Assembly: GCA_002496385.1 (NCBI GenBank)
Contig: DAJR01000039.1
Coordinates: 182 to 10,469, forward strand
Origin: Methanomassiliicoccales archaeon UBA147
Lineage (GTDB): Archaea > Thermoplasmatota > Thermoplasmata > SG8-5
Length of the DNA stretch: 10,288 nt
Direction of reading: 5' to 3'
Numbering within the stretch: position 1 is the first letter of the stretch; every line of letters begins with the position of its first letter. Position numbers and translations under genes: made by a program. Shown in pieces: positions 1 to 6,900 of this stretch. The notes beneath the pieces were generated by a model, which was not told the DNA's origin, ran no database searches, and saw nothing but the letters and a program-made list of their open reading frames with translations.

Positions 1-81
1 TGAACAGCCAGCACAAAACAAATGACACCAGCCCTAGTCCCTAGACCCTAGTCCCTAGACCCTAGTCCCTAGACCCCTAGA
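1..81. repeat. Dispersed intergenic repeat, copy A, with telomere-like heptamers
   Basis: The stretch starts with TGAACAGCCAGC (1-12), then an A-rich spacer, then seven back-to-back units alternating CCCTAGT and CCCTAGA (32-81; the last unit has an extra C). The same order of elements recurs in the same orientation at 3759-3812. On the minus strand the heptamers give regularly spaced GGG tracts. Copy A may be cut by the window edge: in the second copy the 12-mer is the right arm of a hairpin whose left arm would lie before position 1. Function unknown; it is non-coding and follows the end of the map operon. Confidence 0.85.
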
Positions 82-111
82 TTTACAAAGATAAACAAAC
101 CCTTTCAAGGG
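81..111 (-). terminator. Probable terminator of the minus-strand operon
   Basis: Read on the minus strand, about 25 bases after the map stop codon, a small hairpin (CCCTT-GA-AAGGG, 111-100) is followed by a T-rich run (99-81). Archaeal termination depends mainly on T-rich tracts, so the tract matters more than the short stem. Position and composition are the only evidence. Confidence 0.4.
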
Positions 112-136
112 CTGGTAGTTTATAGTCGCTGGGTTA

Positions 137-1027
137 TCATCTTGTCGTCACGATGCAGCCGCTTTCCGTGATGAGGACTGTGTGCTCGGTCTGCGACACC
201 ATTCCGCCCTTTATCTCGCTCAGTATAGGATAGGTGGCAATGACGCCGTGCCTAAGAAGCCTCTTGAGCAATTTATCTGACCTGGGGGTTCTCTTGGCGA
301 CCCACCGCTCGGGAAAAGGGAGGAACTGGAAATCGTCATGTATCTGCTTGAGCATGTCATCCAGCTCTTTATCTCCCATCTCCTTCATCCTGATTATCTT
401 GTAGATGTTCCCGCTCTTTCTTCCCGCGACCCGGCCCACGCCGTTTGTCGCGAACGGCTCCACGGCCACGGCCATCCCCGGTTTCAGGTCTGCGGTCGAA
501 TCGTCGGCGATGTTCGGAACGCTGATGCCTGCATGGAGATTGAATCTCTCCAGGCTGTGGCCGGTGAGGTTGCTCACCGGTTCGAAACCCCTGGACTTTA
601 TCCCCCTTTCGATAATGCCCCCGATGGTCCGCACCATCACCCCCGGCCCGACCGAGTCGAGCGCCATCTCCAGGGAGTCGCTCGAAGCGCGGATGAGCTG
701 TGTCCATCTCCCGGTCGAAATCTCCACCGTGACCGCAGTATCGGCGATGTATCCGTCCACATGGACGCCCAGGTCTATCTTCACGAGCTCGCCGGGTTTG
801 AATCTCAGCGGGTCATCGGAATGCGGGGTGTAATGCGCGGCTATGCTGTCTATGGCCAGGTTTGTCGGGAATGCGGGCTTGCCCCCAAGACGGACAGTCT
901 CCGTTTCCACGAACTCGGCAACATCCTCAAGCAGAGTGCCCTCCGTCATCATCTCGACGGCTTGCTTCCTGACCTTCGAAGCAATCTGGCCGGCCTTCAG
1001 GTATTTCTCCCTGACATCATCGTTCAT
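137..1027 (-). CDS. map: Methionine aminopeptidase, type II (archaeal)
   Basis: Cytosolic dinuclear-metal protease that removes the initiator methionine from nascent proteins. The predicted protein has 296 residues, the usual archaeal length. The pita-bread fold signature is complete: His65 in the AAHYTPH segment, metal ligands Asp85 (KIDLG), Asp96 (IADTAV), His157 (TGHSL), Glu190 (VEPFAT) and Glu281 (QTEHTV). The insert of about 60 residues between the His157 and Glu281 regions, after Glu190, marks type II. I chose the ATG at 1027 rather than the in-frame ATG at 1060: it is preceded by GGGGAG at 5 nt spacing, gives the family's normal N-terminus (MNDDVREKYLKAG), and cuts the overlap with the upstream tsaC-like gene to 11 nt. 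It is the last gene of the operon and probably translationally coupled to the gene before it. Confidence 0.96.
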   Translation of the reverse strand: MNDDVREKYLKAGQIASKVRKQAVEMMTEGTLLEDVAEFVETETVRLGGKPAFPTNLAIDSIAAHYTPHSDDPLRFKPGELVKIDLGVHVDGYIADTAVTVEISTGRWTQLIRASSDSLEMALDSVGPGVMVRTIGGIIERGIKSRGFEPVSNLTGHSLERFNLHAGISVPNIADDSTADLKPGMAVAVEPFATNGVGRVAGRKSGNIYKIIRMKEMGDKELDDMLKQIHDDFQFLPFPERWVAKRTPRSDKLLKRLLRHGVIATYPILSEIKGGMVSQTEHTVLITESGCIVTTR

Positions 1028-1637
1028 CGTATCTCCCCATTTCTTCCCTGGATAGGGCACCCTCCCTAATTATTTTTGGTTCGGCGCCGGTGAAATCTAT
1101 AAGAGTGGTGGGCTGGCCTGCCAGCGTCCCTGAATCAATGTAGAACGAGACTCGGTCCCCGAACTGCGCTACCAGTCCGTCGGCATTTCCGGGGGTGGGG
1201 AGGCCGTGAAGGTTGGCAGAGGTCGATGTCACCGGACCCAGGAATCCGACGAGCGAGGATGTGAGCCGGGAGCAGGGAAGCCTAACTGCCAGCGTCCCAC
1301 GGTGTACCAGCGCCGCGGGGGCGGGATTCCCGGATGGCAGTATGGCGGTTATGCGCGTATCGCACGATTCGAGGAAGGGCCTGAATATGTCAGGGACAGC
1401 GCACAGCTCTTTCAGCTGGGCGGCATTGGCCATGACGGGAAGCGGAACGTCCCTGGGCCTTGACTTCAGTTCGAACAGGGCGCGGACGGCTTCTTCGGAC
1501 CGAATGCTGGCTCCGAGGCCGTAGAGCGTGTTGGTGGGATAGACGAACAGCCCCCCCAGGTCCGCGCTTTCCTTCAACCGGGACAGAAATTCCCCCGGTA
1601 GTTCCCTGTCCGCAGGCCATTTGAAAATTTCCGGCAT
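1017..1637 (-). CDS. tsaC: Threonylcarbamoyl-AMP synthase, TsaC/YrdC/Sua5 family (short form)
   Basis: The family makes threonylcarbamoyl-AMP from threonine, bicarbonate and ATP, the first step of t6A37 modification of ANN-decoding tRNAs; KEOPS then transfers the group. The 206-residue protein is a single YrdC domain: YPTNTLYGLG (33-42), the Lys-Ser-Arg-Pro nucleotide-binding motif (58-61) followed by PLPVM, LAVRLP (116-121), TSTSAN (137-142), DSG and the PTTLIDF strand (168-182), and a terminal REG (191-193). It lacks the extra C-terminal Sua5 domain found in full-length archaeal Sua5, so it resembles the short TsaC/YrdC type; a YciO-like paralogue cannot be excluded. It starts 1 nt after the stop of the upstream metallo-hydrolase gene. 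A GGGAG lies 11 nt before the ATG, a rather long spacing. Its end overlaps map by 11 nt. Confidence 0.88.
   Translation of the reverse strand: MPEIFKWPADRELPGEFLSRLKESADLGGLFVYPTNTLYGLGASIRSEEAVRALFELKSRPRDVPLPVMANAAQLKELCAVPDIFRPFLESCDTRITAILPSGNPAPAALVHRGTLAVRLPCSRLTSSLVGFLGPVTSTSANLHGLPTPGNADGLVAQFGDRVSFYIDSGTLAGQPTTLIDFTGAEPKIIREGALSREEMGRYDER
1033..1038 (-). promoter_or_regulatory. Ribosome binding site of map
   Basis: GGGGAG on the minus strand, 5 nt before the ATG at 1027, inside the 3' end of the upstream gene. It decides the start against the ATG at 1060. As an internal operon gene, map has a Shine-Dalgarno-like site, whereas the promoter-proximal genes here appear leaderless. Confidence 0.6.
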
Positions 1638-1638
1638 G

Positions 1639-2292
1639 CTATCCGTATCTCCCTATCAGGCGGAGGTGCTTCAGGCTGAGGCCCACATGAGCACCGGCAT
1701 TGCCTTTCACCGAGGGGCCGTGGCCCGGGTGGAGGTCCTCGAATTCCAGCCCGGAGAGCTTCTCGACCGAGGCCAGGAGCTGGTCGTAATTCCCTGTTTC
1801 AAGGTCCCACCTTCCGACGCCGCCGTCCGCGAAGACAGTGTCTCCCGAGAAGAGGCTGCCGCCCCCTATGAGGCACATGCTCCCGACAGTGTGGCCGGGC
1901 GTGTGGATCACCTTGAGACTGTCGCCTTCGCCGAGGTCGATGGAATCGCCTTCCCTGAGCTTTGTCACAGGCATGGGCCCGATACGCCCGCCGAACAGCG
2001 TGGCGCCGGTGGACTCCTGGTCTCCGGATGTTAATGATTCTGCGTCGTCAGCATGCGCGAATATCTCCCCCCCGTACTCGCCGTAGAAGGACATTGCCCC
2101 GCCCACATGGTCGATGTGCCTGTGGGTGAGCACTATCCTCTCCAGCCGCCTTCCGCGGAGAATTTCCTTTACCTGTTCCGCGCAGAAGGAGATGTCGGGT
2201 TCCCAGCCCGAATCCACCAGGCAAGGCTTCTTAGCATCAATCAGGAATATGTTCCCGCTGAACCCCCGGCCCTCGATCGCATGGACTTTCAT
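1639..2292 (-). CDS. Metallo-beta-lactamase-fold hydrolase (glyoxalase II-like)
   Basis: Cytosolic dinuclear-zinc hydrolase of 217 residues with every ligand motif: THRHIDH (His57, His59, Asp61, His62), HTPGHT (His134), SGDTVF (Asp151) and HPGHG (His191). This pattern matches the hydroxyacylglutathione-hydrolase-like branch, but many such archaeal proteins have no proven substrate; glutathione is generally absent in these archaea, so a thioester or other substrate is more likely. There is no extra RNA-binding or flavodoxin domain. I chose the ATG at 2292 over the upstream ATG at 2325 because a TATA-like box (2311-2323) would otherwise lie inside the gene, and its spacing predicts a leaderless mRNA starting at or next to 2292. 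First gene of the minus-strand operon; tsaC follows after 1 nt. Confidence 0.87.
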   Translation of the reverse strand: MKVHAIEGRGFSGNIFLIDAKKPCLVDSGWEPDISFCAEQVKEILRGRRLERIVLTHRHIDHVGGAMSFYGEYGGEIFAHADDAESLTSGDQESTGATLFGGRIGPMPVTKLREGDSIDLGEGDSLKVIHTPGHTVGSMCLIGGGSLFSGDTVFADGGVGRWDLETGNYDQLLASVEKLSGLEFEDLHPGHGPSVKGNAGAHVGLSLKHLRLIGRYG

Positions 2293-2310
2293 GGCACCGG
2301 ATATAGAATA

Positions 2311-2323
2311 CAATATATATTTC
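2311..2323 (-). promoter_or_regulatory. TATA box of the MBL-tsaC-map operon
   Basis: On the minus strand the run GAAATATATATTG is centred about 25 bp before the ATG at 2292. This is the normal archaeal TATA-to-start distance, so transcription would begin at or beside the start codon. It shares an 85-bp intergenic region with the divergent promoter at 2343-2354. Confidence 0.6.
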
Positions 2324-2342
2324 ATATATCCTGCTATTATTG

Positions 2343-2354
2343 ATAAATTTAAAT
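2343..2354 (+). promoter_or_regulatory. TATA box of the dihydropteroate synthase gene
   Basis: The AT-rich run ATAAATTTAAAT is centred about 28 bp before the ATG at 2378 in an otherwise GC-rich stretch. No Shine-Dalgarno sequence precedes the ATG, which fits a leaderless transcript. The divergent arrangement with the box at 2311-2323 could allow joint regulation, but I see no clear operator. Confidence 0.6.
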
Positions 2355-2377
2355 GCGCACGCGCGTTGCCTGGTACG

Positions 2378-3571
2378 ATGACCCCCGAACTCTACCTGAG
2401 GGAAGCGAATTGCCTGGCTACGGCGGAGGCCGAGATGGAACGGATAGGCGCCTGCCGCGAGGGGATTGACATAATGCTCCCGAAGATGCGGCATTTCGTG
2501 TTCATGGCCAGGAAACTGGACCCGCGCGGGGCGACCATCCTGAAGCAGGAGATGCTGGCGGTCGGGGGCGAGGCAGCAATTTCCTACAATGCCCTCTGCG
2601 ACCTCACCAAGCCAACTGACTGTCTTCTCTCCGGCACGGAAAGGCAGTTCGGGATAGCCATGGGCAAGCTGGAACTCCAGCCGTTCGGGATGAAGTGTCT
2701 CGCGGGGCAGCTACGGAGCGCCCTGCAGAACCTCCGGTCCGCCGAACCGATGCAGTTTGGCGCCATGAGGCTGGACAGAACCATGGTCATGGGCATTGTC
2801 AATGTGACGCCGGATTCGTTCTCCGATGACGGCACCCAGGACGCCGTCGAAGCAGTGGAGAAGGCGCTGGCGATGGAAAAGGCCGGTGCGGACATCATCG
2901 ATATCGGCGGGGAGTCCACCAGGCCCGGGGCGAGCCCAGTGAGCGCCGGGGAAGAGATGGCCAGGGTCATCCCCGTGATAAAGGCATTGGCAGGCAGGCT
3001 GAATGCCCCCATCTCGATAGACAGCCGCAAATCCGAGGTCGTCGAAGCGGCGCTGGCTGCGGGAGCCTGCATCGTGAACCTTGTCGGCGGGATAAGGGAC
3101 GGGGCGATGGCCAAGGCGGTTGCCGGGAGCCGGGCTCCGGTCATCCTGATGCATATGAGGGGGGAGCCGGCGACGATGCAGGACGACCCCCGATACGATG
3201 ACGTTATGGACGACATAGTCTCGGATTTGAGAGACCAGGTCAAGATGGCCGTCGAGGCCGGCGTCGAGCCCCGGAACATCGCCCTGGACCCCGGCATAGG
3301 TTTCGGCAAGACCCTGGGGCACAACCTGGAGATACTGAGGCGCCTGGGCGAGATGAGGATATTGGGCCTGCCCATAATGGTCGGGGCCTCTCGAAAATCC
3401 TTTATCGGGAAGGTGATGGACGCGGAGGCCGGGGACAGGCTGGAAGGGAGCGTCGCCGCCGCCGTGAGGGCCTCGGCCAACGGTGCCAACATCGTCCGCG
3501 TGCACGATGTTGCAGAGACTGTGAAGGCCCTGAGGATTGCGGACGCCATAATGAGGGCTTCCAAACGCTAA
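2378..3571 (+). CDS. folP: Dihydropteroate synthase with N-terminal extension domain
   Basis: Condenses hydroxymethyl-dihydropterin diphosphate with p-aminobenzoate to give dihydropteroate in folate-type cofactor synthesis. The protein has 397 residues. Residues 1 to about 130 form an extension of the type found in some archaeal and clostridial DHPS proteins (includes LKQEMLAVGGEAA, 55-67). Residues 135-397 are the TIM-barrel pterin-binding domain: GIVNVTPDSFSDDG (139-152), DIIDIGGESTRPGA (172-185), ISIDSRKS (212-219), ILMHMRG (256-262), DPGIGFGK (304-311), GASRKSFIG (336-344) and the C-terminal RVHDV (374-378). The usual INDVSG strand reads VNLVGG (233-238): the pterin-binding Asn is kept but the next Asp is Leu. 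The ATG at 2378 is preferred to the in-frame ATG at 2114 because of the TATA spacing and because the upstream part overlaps the divergent gene. No other folate genes are adjacent. Confidence 0.92.
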   Translation: MTPELYLREANCLATAEAEMERIGACREGIDIMLPKMRHFVFMARKLDPRGATILKQEMLAVGGEAAISYNALCDLTKPTDCLLSGTERQFGIAMGKLELQPFGMKCLAGQLRSALQNLRSAEPMQFGAMRLDRTMVMGIVNVTPDSFSDDGTQDAVEAVEKALAMEKAGADIIDIGGESTRPGASPVSAGEEMARVIPVIKALAGRLNAPISIDSRKSEVVEAALAAGACIVNLVGGIRDGAMAKAVAGSRAPVILMHMRGEPATMQDDPRYDDVMDDIVSDLRDQVKMAVEAGVEPRNIALDPGIGFGKTLGHNLEILRRLGEMRILGLPIMVGASRKSFIGKVMDAEAGDRLEGSVAAAVRASANGANIVRVHDVAETVKALRIADAIMRASKR

Positions 3572-3611
3572 TTGGTTTTGATAGATTAGTAAGGTAATAG
3601 GTCAGGATTCT

Positions 3612-3658
3612 GGGGTTGACCCCTCTGATATTTTAGATTGTAGATTTTCGATTTTTCA
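3612..3658 (+). terminator. Probable terminator after folP
   Basis: About 40 nt after the stop codon a GGGGT-TG-ACCCC hairpin (3612-3623) is followed by a T-rich stretch with several runs of four or five T (3631-3657). A second T-rich stretch (3662-3682) follows. T-rich tracts are the main archaeal termination signal. Confidence 0.5.
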
Positions 3659-3682
3659 CAGTTTGCTGTTTTTTCATTTTTT

Positions 3683-3711
3683 GGGGGGTAACGGGGTCTA
3701 GGGGCTAGGGG
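3683..3711 (+). other. Canonical G-quadruplex motif
   Basis: Four G tracts of at least four bases (3683-3688, 3693-3696, 3701-3704, 3708-3711) are separated by loops of 4, 4 and 3 nt. This meets the strict four-tetrad pattern. It lies between the folP terminator and the surface-protein promoter, in the first part of a G-rich half that could pair with the C-rich heptamers at 3789-3812. No function is shown. Confidence 0.7.
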
Positions 3712-3733
3712 CTTTGCCTGGAAAACGGGATAA

Positions 3734-3812
3734 AGGGGCTAGGGATTGCTGGCTGTCCTGAACAGCCAGCAAAAACATATGTTGGCAACCCTAGACCCTA
3801 GTCCCTAGACCC
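3734..3812. repeat. Dispersed intergenic repeat, copy B, with hairpin and heptamers
   Basis: A perfect 9-bp hairpin (GCTGGCTGT 3748-3756, ACAGCCAGC 3762-3770, 5-nt loop) is flanked on the left by GGGGCTAGGG (3735-3744) and on the right by CCCTAGA, CCCTAGT, CCCTAGA and CCC (3789-3812). The arms can therefore extend into a larger imperfect cruciform. A 10-bp palindrome AACATATGTT sits at 3774-3783. The right half (from TGAACAGCCAGC at 3759) matches the start of the window in order and orientation. No coding potential. It could be a palindromic intergenic repeat or a non-autonomous element; the boundaries are uncertain. Confidence 0.75.
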
Positions 3813-3818
3813 ATACAT

Positions 3819-3832
3819 AAATATCAATATTT
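3819..3832. promoter_or_regulatory. AT-rich inverted repeat, possible regulator site
   Basis: AAATAT-CA-ATATTT forms a perfect 6-bp inverted repeat about 70-85 bp upstream of the surface-protein start. It could be an upstream operator or activator site, but AT-rich palindromes also arise by chance. The rest of 3833-3871 shows nothing recognisable. Confidence 0.2.
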
Positions 3833-3871
3833 TAACACCAAATCATTGAACACTTACCATTCTGCCAAAAG

Positions 3872-3881
3872 TATTAATAAA
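3872..3881 (+). promoter_or_regulatory. TATA box of the giant surface-protein gene
   Basis: TATTAATAAA is centred about 27 bp before the ATG at 3904, predicting a leaderless mRNA. It supports this ATG over the in-frame TTG at 3892. Confidence 0.55.
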
Positions 3882-3903
3882 GAATGAACCCTTGATAGCC
3901 ACA

Positions 3904-6900
3904 ATGGGCACAAGAATCGCTTTCCTGCTGTCTGTCATTATGGTTGTCTCGGGCCTCAGCATCCCGACTGATTCGTCCGGAACGGCTGAACCAGGTTTCC
4001 CAGCCGCGGCGGGAGCGCCGGTATCAGGTGTTGTGCTCAAGCAGTATGACTGGAACGTCACATCGGAGGAGGCATTCGTCAATGCCACCATCTACCTGAC
4101 TGGAAACCTCACCGTCCAGAGCGCCGGAGTTCTGAGATTTGCGAACACAACTCTGGCAATCAATCTCGGTTATAACGGCCAGTTCAAAATCACCGTGGAC
4201 GGATTATTCACAATGGATGACCTGGACGGGAATTCATCCACCCAGTCCGATGCGAGCCGCATCGTCTCGAACATTACCTCTTTCAAATACGCGATGACTG
4301 TGCGCTCCAATTCAAAAACATTTTTCAACAACAGCGTGATTCTGCACGCCGGATACGACAGCCTGAATCCCGGCATATCTGTCCTGTCGAATGCGGCCAA
4401 TTTCGACGGGATGCTGTTCCAGAACTGCCGTTACGGGATCAGCCTCAAGGCCAGCGGGTCCAAGGTGGTCAACAGCAGCTTCAAATCCTGCTATATCGGC
4501 GTGTATTCGTATTTCTGCAACCCGGTTCTGAGGAACCTCACGGTAACCGACTGCACTGCAATTGGGATGTATCTTTTTTACTCGACGCCAGTGCTCTCAA
4601 ATTGCCTGCTTGAGAGGAATCGAATAGGGATATCGCTTCAGAACTCGAACCCGGACATCATTGAGTGCACTGTCGCCAACTCTTCGAGCATCGGGGTGAA
4701 TGTCCAGCAATCATCGCCCCTGCTCGTCGATTGCGCGCTTGCGAACGCGCTTGACATGGATGTGGCCCAAGGCTCTTTCCCTGACCTGCTCAACACCACG
4801 TTGAACGAATCCACGGTAAGGGTGGCTCTGGGACAGCATGTCTCCGTCGGCCGGCATTTGGAAGCCCGTGTGGTGAACCAGACCGGCGCCCCCTGTCAGG
4901 ATGTGTATGTTGCGGTGATTGACTCGGAGGGAAACGCGGCTTCCTGCGGCACCACCGACCAGGACGGGACGGCTTTTAATCTGGCATACAGGGAAAGATA
5001 CATCACAAGGGAGGGCACGATAGAGATGGACAGCCACAGGCTGCTCGCGTTTTCCAGCGACGGCATGAATACCACCTTCGGCGAGAACAGCACTGCTGAG
5101 TTGGCAGGGACCGTGCCAGTCGTGGTGACCGAGGCGAATCCCCCCGATGTCGAGATATGGCAGAACGGCGAGACAATCTCGGATTCCAGACTGTTATCCA
5201 GCAAGAAACTGATAGCCCTCGGAAGCCTGACGGTCACGACAGGGGGCAGCCTTCAGCTGGAGGACAGCCAGTTCATGTCATTCTCATCCGGCACAGGCAC
5301 GATATCGTGTGTATCCGGGGGGCTGGACATCCGGAGGTCAACCGTTTCGGCGATAGGCGCGGCAAGGAGGCTGGCACCATCTGCGCTGTACATATCCGTC
5401 GATTCGGCAAGCACATTGAACGTCGAGGACTCCGGATTCAGATGGCTGAGCGAATTCAGGCTTCGCAGCCTTTCAACCCAAATAAGCAACACGTCAATTG
5501 ACCATGCCTCTGTCTCCGGGATAAGAATTGAGAATTGTGCCCCGGCAATCACGGGGCTCAGAATAGATTGGGCCCCGAGGGGGCTTTCTCTGACCGGCGA
5601 CAGCTCGGCGATATCGGGCATGGACATAGGACGCTCGAGTGAATACGGCATATACGCCAGCCAGTCATCCGCCGGCATTGAATGCTCATCCATCACCGAT
5701 TCTGCCATCGGGGTTTACTCCTACGGCGGCAACATGGCCTTCTCTGAAGTTGGTATTCGGGACTGCGATTACGGCATCTTCGGATATAATTCCGATTTCA
5801 ACATCGCCGATTCGTCCTTCAGTAGATTGGCGGTGGCTGGCCTGCAATTTATAGATTCCGGGCTGAGCCTCGACGGGGGAACGGTGACCGATTGCGGAAA
5901 CGGACTTATCACGCAGGGAGCCACGACAGCCTGGGTGGAAGGAGCAAACTTCACCGGAAACGGGATCGGGCTCAAAGTGGAAGGCTGCGCCCCGGTCCTG
6001 CTGAACTGCTCGATGGCGGATTCCCTCGAGGTCGAGGTCGGCCGCGGGTCCTCGGCGGCGCTCGTGAACTGCAGCTTCGACCACGGGAAAACCACGGTCA
6101 GCGTCTCCGGATACATCGACATAGGGGACTGGACGGATGTGCTGGTCATCAATGAGACGGGTTGGCCGGTGCCGGGCTGCAATGTATCCGTAAGGGATTC
6201 ACTGGACCAGGTATCGGCGTCCGGTGTCACGGGAAGCGGCGGAACGGCCACAGACATGGCCTTCAGGCAAAAACGCGTCTACTGGAATCGAACCGAGGAG
6301 TACGGTACGCACACAATAACGGCTTTCGGCGGAGCCGACGGGGCGTTCCGGGCAGAGAACTCAGTACAGCTGCAACCGGGCGGATTGGCAATCGCCCAGG
6401 CAGGCGCCAATGCCAGCGGGTGGATCCTCTGGCCGACATACAAAACAATTGATAAGACCCTTACGTTTTCAAATAACAACATCGTCGCATACAGCGGAGT
6501 GCTCATCAACGGCAACGCAGACTTGGTGTTGGAGGACAGCACTTTGTGGTTCTTCGGCAAACCCAAATCGCAAACTGTGATGGACGTATCCTATGGAGGA
6601 TTCAGCATGTACGGAAGCCGCCTCATGCCGCTGAGCGCACTCGCCCCGCTTCAATCCCAGAGGATCTGGCTGACCTACAGACTGAATTCCCGAGGGGAGC
6701 TTCAGGATTCAGAGGTCAGAGGCATGAACCAGATAACCGCATACAGCAGCAATCTGGCAATAAGGAGGAGCACGGTCTCCGATATGGCTGGCACCGGGCT
6801 TCACATCCAGGCATGCTCCCCTGAAGTGTCGGATGCCTTGTTCCTGAGATGCCATGACGGGCTGTGGTCCAGCTTGGGATCGCCGCTTGTGTCCAATACC

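Noticed and set aside
1028..1060. Longer map protein starting at 1060
   Set aside because: It would overlap tsaC further, has no better ribosome site, and adds residues not typical of the family.
2584..3564. Long open frame on the minus strand opposite folP
   Set aside because: It lies opposite a clear gene, its composition follows the complementary codons (rich in Ala, Ser, Met and Pro), and it has no family motif or promoter.
3748..3770. Hairpin at 3748-3770 as an intrinsic terminator of folP
   Set aside because: It is followed by A residues rather than T and forms part of the dispersed repeat; the T-rich tract at 3612-3658 is a better terminator.
3892..3903. TTG start four codons upstream for the surface protein
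   Set aside because: The ATG at 3904 fits the TATA spacing and gives a typical signal peptide start; nothing favours the TTG.
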